64,000 nucleotides of DNA from Acutalibacter sp. 1XD8-36 (GTDB taxonomy: Bacteria; Bacillota; Clostridia; Oscillospirales; Acutalibacteraceae), in the NCBI RefSeq assembly GCF_009917525.1, contig NZ_QZDU01000001.1, positions 248,001 to 312,000 on the forward strand, given 5' to 3'. Positions within the stretch are counted from its first letter, which is position 1; the number at the start of each line of letters is the position of its first letter. Made by a program: the position numbers and the translations under genes. The notes beneath the pieces were generated by a model. That model did no database searches and was not told where the DNA came from. It was given only the letters and a program-made list of their open reading frames with translations. Positions 63,678-64,000 of this stretch are shown one piece after another.

Positions 63678-64000
63678 TCACTTTTGTATTAGTTTGCCTA
63701 TCATTATGAAACGGTGCTGTAATGTGCCTCTTTCATCCTGGTAATATCCCTGGTGGCTGTACATTATGCGAAAGCCCGCCGCTTCCAGCCTCGGGCCTTC
63801 ATTCTCAAGGTTATAATCCGGTCTCTCAGGCCGGTTCCTGGCGCCTATCTGCTGGGTCACAATGAAACCGTTTTTGCACAGCGCTCTGACTATCCCATTC
63901 AAATCAAGCTCTGTCTGGTATGCGGTAACTAAGTCAAAACTGTCGGGCCCGCAGTCCGGCACATTCCCGCATATATCCAGCCTGCGCACACCCGGCTTTA
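63678..64000 (-). CDS. SAM-dependent methyltransferase-like protein, 5' partial
   Basis: The frame is open to the window edge, so only the C-terminal 106 or so residues are seen. The segment SFDLVTAYQTELDLNGIVRALCKNGFIVTQQIG matches motif IV to post-motif of class I methyltransferases. The tail GFRIMYSHQGYYQDERGTLQHRFIMIGKL is a typical final strand pair. A GTG at 63989 is internal, not the start. It precedes the DUF3795-type gene with a 10-bp gap, so they may be co-transcribed. Confidence 0.72.
   Translation of the reverse strand, partial: KPGVRRLDICGNVPDCGPDSFDLVTAYQTELDLNGIVRALCKNGFIVTQQIGARNRPERPDYNLENEGPRLEAAGFRIMYSHQGYYQDERGTLQHRFIMIGKLIQK

Overview
The window looks like a chromosomal segment of an anaerobic Gram-positive bacterium of the class Clostridia, probably a gut Oscillospirales/Ruminococcaceae-type organism. 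This is inferred from the gene content: pyruvate:ferredoxin oxidoreductase, formate-tetrahydrofolate ligase, a T-box leader, the recN-argR-nadK-tlyA-dxs-folD string, a YmfF/YmfH peptidase pair and many Cys-rich Fe-S proteins. Strong Shine-Dalgarno sequences and sigma-A-type promoters, mostly with 17-nt spacers, support it. No taxonomic marker gene (16S rRNA, rpoB) is present. The window is almost entirely coding. I see no insertion sequence, prophage, CRISPR array or rRNA.

Layout. 1-4194 (+): end of asd, dapA, a radical SAM/SPASM protein, dapB and a free-standing double-ACT protein, so a lysine/diaminopimelate operon with two unusual members. 4241-8592 (-): a YfhO membrane protein, tyrS and a GNAT acetyltransferase, led by a T-box. 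8978-19693 (-): a ten-gene string ymfF-ymfH-lgt-folD-dxs-tlyA-unknown-nadK-argR-recN. 19782-23683 (-): fhs-tsaE-tsaB-rpiB-upp. 23887-25083 (+): a RodA/FtsW-type glycan polymerase. 25159-27377 (-): a ComEC-like metallo-hydrolase, a DUF3006-type protein and an ATP-grasp protein. 27616-31287 (+): nifJ. 31361-32941 (-): an orphan solute-binding lipoprotein. 33097-34467 (+): murC.

34515-38595 (-): asnS behind four tandem NUDIX genes (one frameshifted), tRNA-Ser(GGA) and a GNAT enzyme. 38767-46135 (+): Ppx-like/ppk/pfkA, a GyrI-like protein, a TIM-barrel isomerase and a Gfo/Idh oxidoreductase. 46159-49456 (-): a Tet(M)-like GTPase behind a terminator, pduL and a TehB-like methyltransferase. 49567-50148 (+): family-4 uracil-DNA glycosylase. 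50149-64000 (-): an MreB-like/flippase-type/phosphatase operon, a membrane PASTA pseudokinase, an iron-linked mini-protein, a seven-gene operon ydcF-pyrC-pyrF-ligA-galK-NUDIX-sulfite reductase, a DUF3795-type protein and the end of a methyltransferase gene.

Themes: cell-envelope building (dap, murC, RodA, MreB, Lgt, pseudokinase), fermentative carbon flow (PFOR to acetyl-CoA, PduL to acetyl-phosphate, Fhs one-carbon, PFK), and tRNA and translation genes (tyrS, asnS, TsaB/E, TlyA, Tet(M)-like). The items most worth a second look are the pseudokinase-PASTA receptor, the Tet(M)-like gene behind an apparent attenuator, the NUDIX array with its frameshift, and the two extra proteins inside the dap operon.
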